In this document: positions 5,448 to 6,544 of the stretch, piece after piece
Layout of the letters: the number at the start of each line of letters is the position of its first letter
Numbering within the stretch: position 1 is the stretch's first letter
Assembly: GCA_023433855.1 (NCBI GenBank)
Contig: JAEYTV010000324.1
Location: 1 to 6,544 of the forward strand
DNA: 6,544 bases
Source: Pseudomonadota bacterium
GTDB lineage: Bacteria; Pseudomonadota; Alphaproteobacteria; Rhizobiales; Rhizobiaceae
Direction of reading: 5' to 3'
Translations under genes and position numbers: made by a program
The notes under the pieces: generated by a model
Told to the model about the DNA's origin: nothing
The model's database searches: none
The model's input: only the letters and a program-made list of their open reading frames with translations

Positions 5448-6544
5448 ATGCCATGGACTGTGAAGTGGGCCGTCTTAATCGCGGGGCAGGACATGACCTC
5501 TTCCATGAAGCCTTATCTCACACAAATCACCGTGACGGATAAGGACGGAACGGCGTCGGACAGCTGCAGCATGGATTTTGACGATGCGGCGGGACAGGTG
5601 AAGCTGCCGGCCAAAGGTGCTTCCGTCGAGGTTTATCTTCAGGACGTTCCGGTTTTCCGTGGGACGGTTGACACTGTTCGGTCCTCCGGATCTCGCGGTG
5701 GCGGCCGGATGCTAAGCGTTGGTGCCAAGGGCTTCGATGCCGGGGGCAAGATCAAGGAGCTGCAGTCACATCACATGGACGATGCGACGCTGCAGCAGTT
5801 CATGGACAAGGCGGCGTCGAGAGCCGGCCTCTCCGGCGTGACGATCGATCCAGTCTTCGCGCAAGTGAAGCGAGACTACTGGTCGGTCACGAGCGAGAAT
5901 TTCTTGCACTTGGGTCAGCGTCTCGCGCGCGAATTTGGGGGAACCTTCAAGATCCGCGGAGACCGGGCTGTCCTTGCCAAACGAGGGAAGGGGGCAACCC
6001 CTTCCGGAGGCGCGATGCCAACGGTCAGCGGTCGCGTCGGTGTGAATGTCATCAGCTGGGAGATCTCACCGTTTAGCGGGCGTTGGCAATTCTCTCGGGC
6101 GAAAGTCAGGTACTTCGACCGGCAAAGCGCGAGCTTCAAGGAAGTCGAGGTGGAGTCTCAAGCTGACCATGCGGATGCGACCAACGAGGCGGAGACCCTG
6201 TCCGCTGACGAAGATCAGGCAAAGGGAATTGCCGAGGGTCGCAAAGCCGAAAACGAACGCGAAGGCGGAAAGGGGACGGTGGTTCTCGACCTCGAGCCTA
6301 CGGCTCAGGCTGAGGGCACATTCGTGCTCTCCGGCGCTCGGCCGGGCGTGGATGGCACGTACCGGATCGCCGGCGTAACGCACAAGGCAGACAGGGGTGG
6401 CGGCTCGACGACATCGCTCGAACTCAAGCAGCCGGACGGCGGTGCGGGGTCGGACAAGCGCCAACCTGGGCAAGATCCTGCCGGAACCGGTTCGTCACCT
6501 TCGTCGAGCCAACAGGCAGAGCAGACGACCGGCGATCCGCAGAA
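5448..6544 (+). CDS. D: Phage late control protein D / baseplate hub (P2 gpD-like), 3' end cut by the window
   Basis: An open frame of 365 codons runs off the window edge, so the C terminus is missing; P2 D is about 387, so little is lost unless the tail is extended. D-family proteins form the baseplate hub (gp27-like) that joins tube and spike. Supporting features are the start PWTVKWAVLIAGQDMTSS, the family-style 'VYLQDVPVFRGTVDTVRSSG', 'DDATLQQFMDKAASRAGL' and 'NFLHLGQRLAREFGGTFKIRGD', and 'GARPGVDGTYRIAGVTHKADRGG' near the end of the fold. After about residue 325 the chain turns into a Gly/Ser/Gln/Pro-rich low-complexity tail (GAGSDKRQPGQDPAGTGSSP). ATG 5448 has CGGAG (5435-5439) eight bases before it. 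Place after U and X is as in P2. Confidence 0.9.
   Translation, partial: MPWTVKWAVLIAGQDMTSSMKPYLTQITVTDKDGTASDSCSMDFDDAAGQVKLPAKGASVEVYLQDVPVFRGTVDTVRSSGSRGGGRMLSVGAKGFDAGGKIKELQSHHMDDATLQQFMDKAASRAGLSGVTIDPVFAQVKRDYWSVTSENFLHLGQRLAREFGGTFKIRGDRAVLAKRGKGATPSGGAMPTVSGRVGVNVISWEISPFSGRWQFSRAKVRYFDRQSASFKEVEVESQADHADATNEAETLSADEDQAKGIAEGRKAENEREGGKGTVVLDLEPTAQAEGTFVLSGARPGVDGTYRIAGVTHKADRGGGSTTSLELKQPDGGAGSDKRQPGQDPAGTGSSPSSSQQAEQTTGDPQ

Overview
This window holds one contiguous module of a P2-like (contractile-tail, Peduovirus-type) prophage. The order is tail sheath (FI), tail tube (FII), tail assembly chaperones (E and E'), tape measure (T), then U, X and D, which is the order of the P2 tail operon. 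High GC, a strong preference for GC-rich codons and the protein style suggest an alphaproteobacterial host, probably in the Rhizobiales (Rhizobium, Sinorhizobium or Agrobacterium type). That host call is inference; no host gene is present to confirm it.

Layout. Positions 1-49 may carry the last codons of an upstream gene whose TGA overlaps the sheath ATG. The sheath (49-1275) and tube (1297-1821) follow with good ribosome binding sites. Next comes an intrusion: a minus-strand gene for a small multi-pass membrane protein (2135 down to 1818). It converges on the tube gene with overlapping stop codons inside a perfect 8-bp hairpin. The plus-strand tail genes resume at 2199 with E. A lambda-type slippery heptamer (GGGAAAC, 2438-2444), seven bases and then a long hairpin (2452-2486) predict a programmed -1 frameshift that makes an E-E' fusion ending at 2602. 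The tape measure gene starts at that stop (TGATG) and runs to 4779, but an in-frame TAG at 2911-2913 splits it into 103-codon and 592-codon open pieces. U (4776-5213), X (5217-5444) and D (5448 to beyond the window end) are tightly packed.

How the genes work together. Sheath and tube form the contractile tail. E and E-E' chaperone the tape measure while the tube polymerises around it. U caps or completes the tail, X is a small LysM-like baseplate/tail protein, and D is the baseplate hub. With the tape measure interrupted, the prophage is probably unable to make normal tails unless the TAG is a sequencing error, is suppressed, or is read through. The main points for a second look are the strong frameshift signal, the amber codon in the tape measure, and the opposite-strand membrane gene, which looks like a moron (prophage-borne accessory gene). 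I see no RNA gene, CRISPR array, insertion sequence or attachment site.
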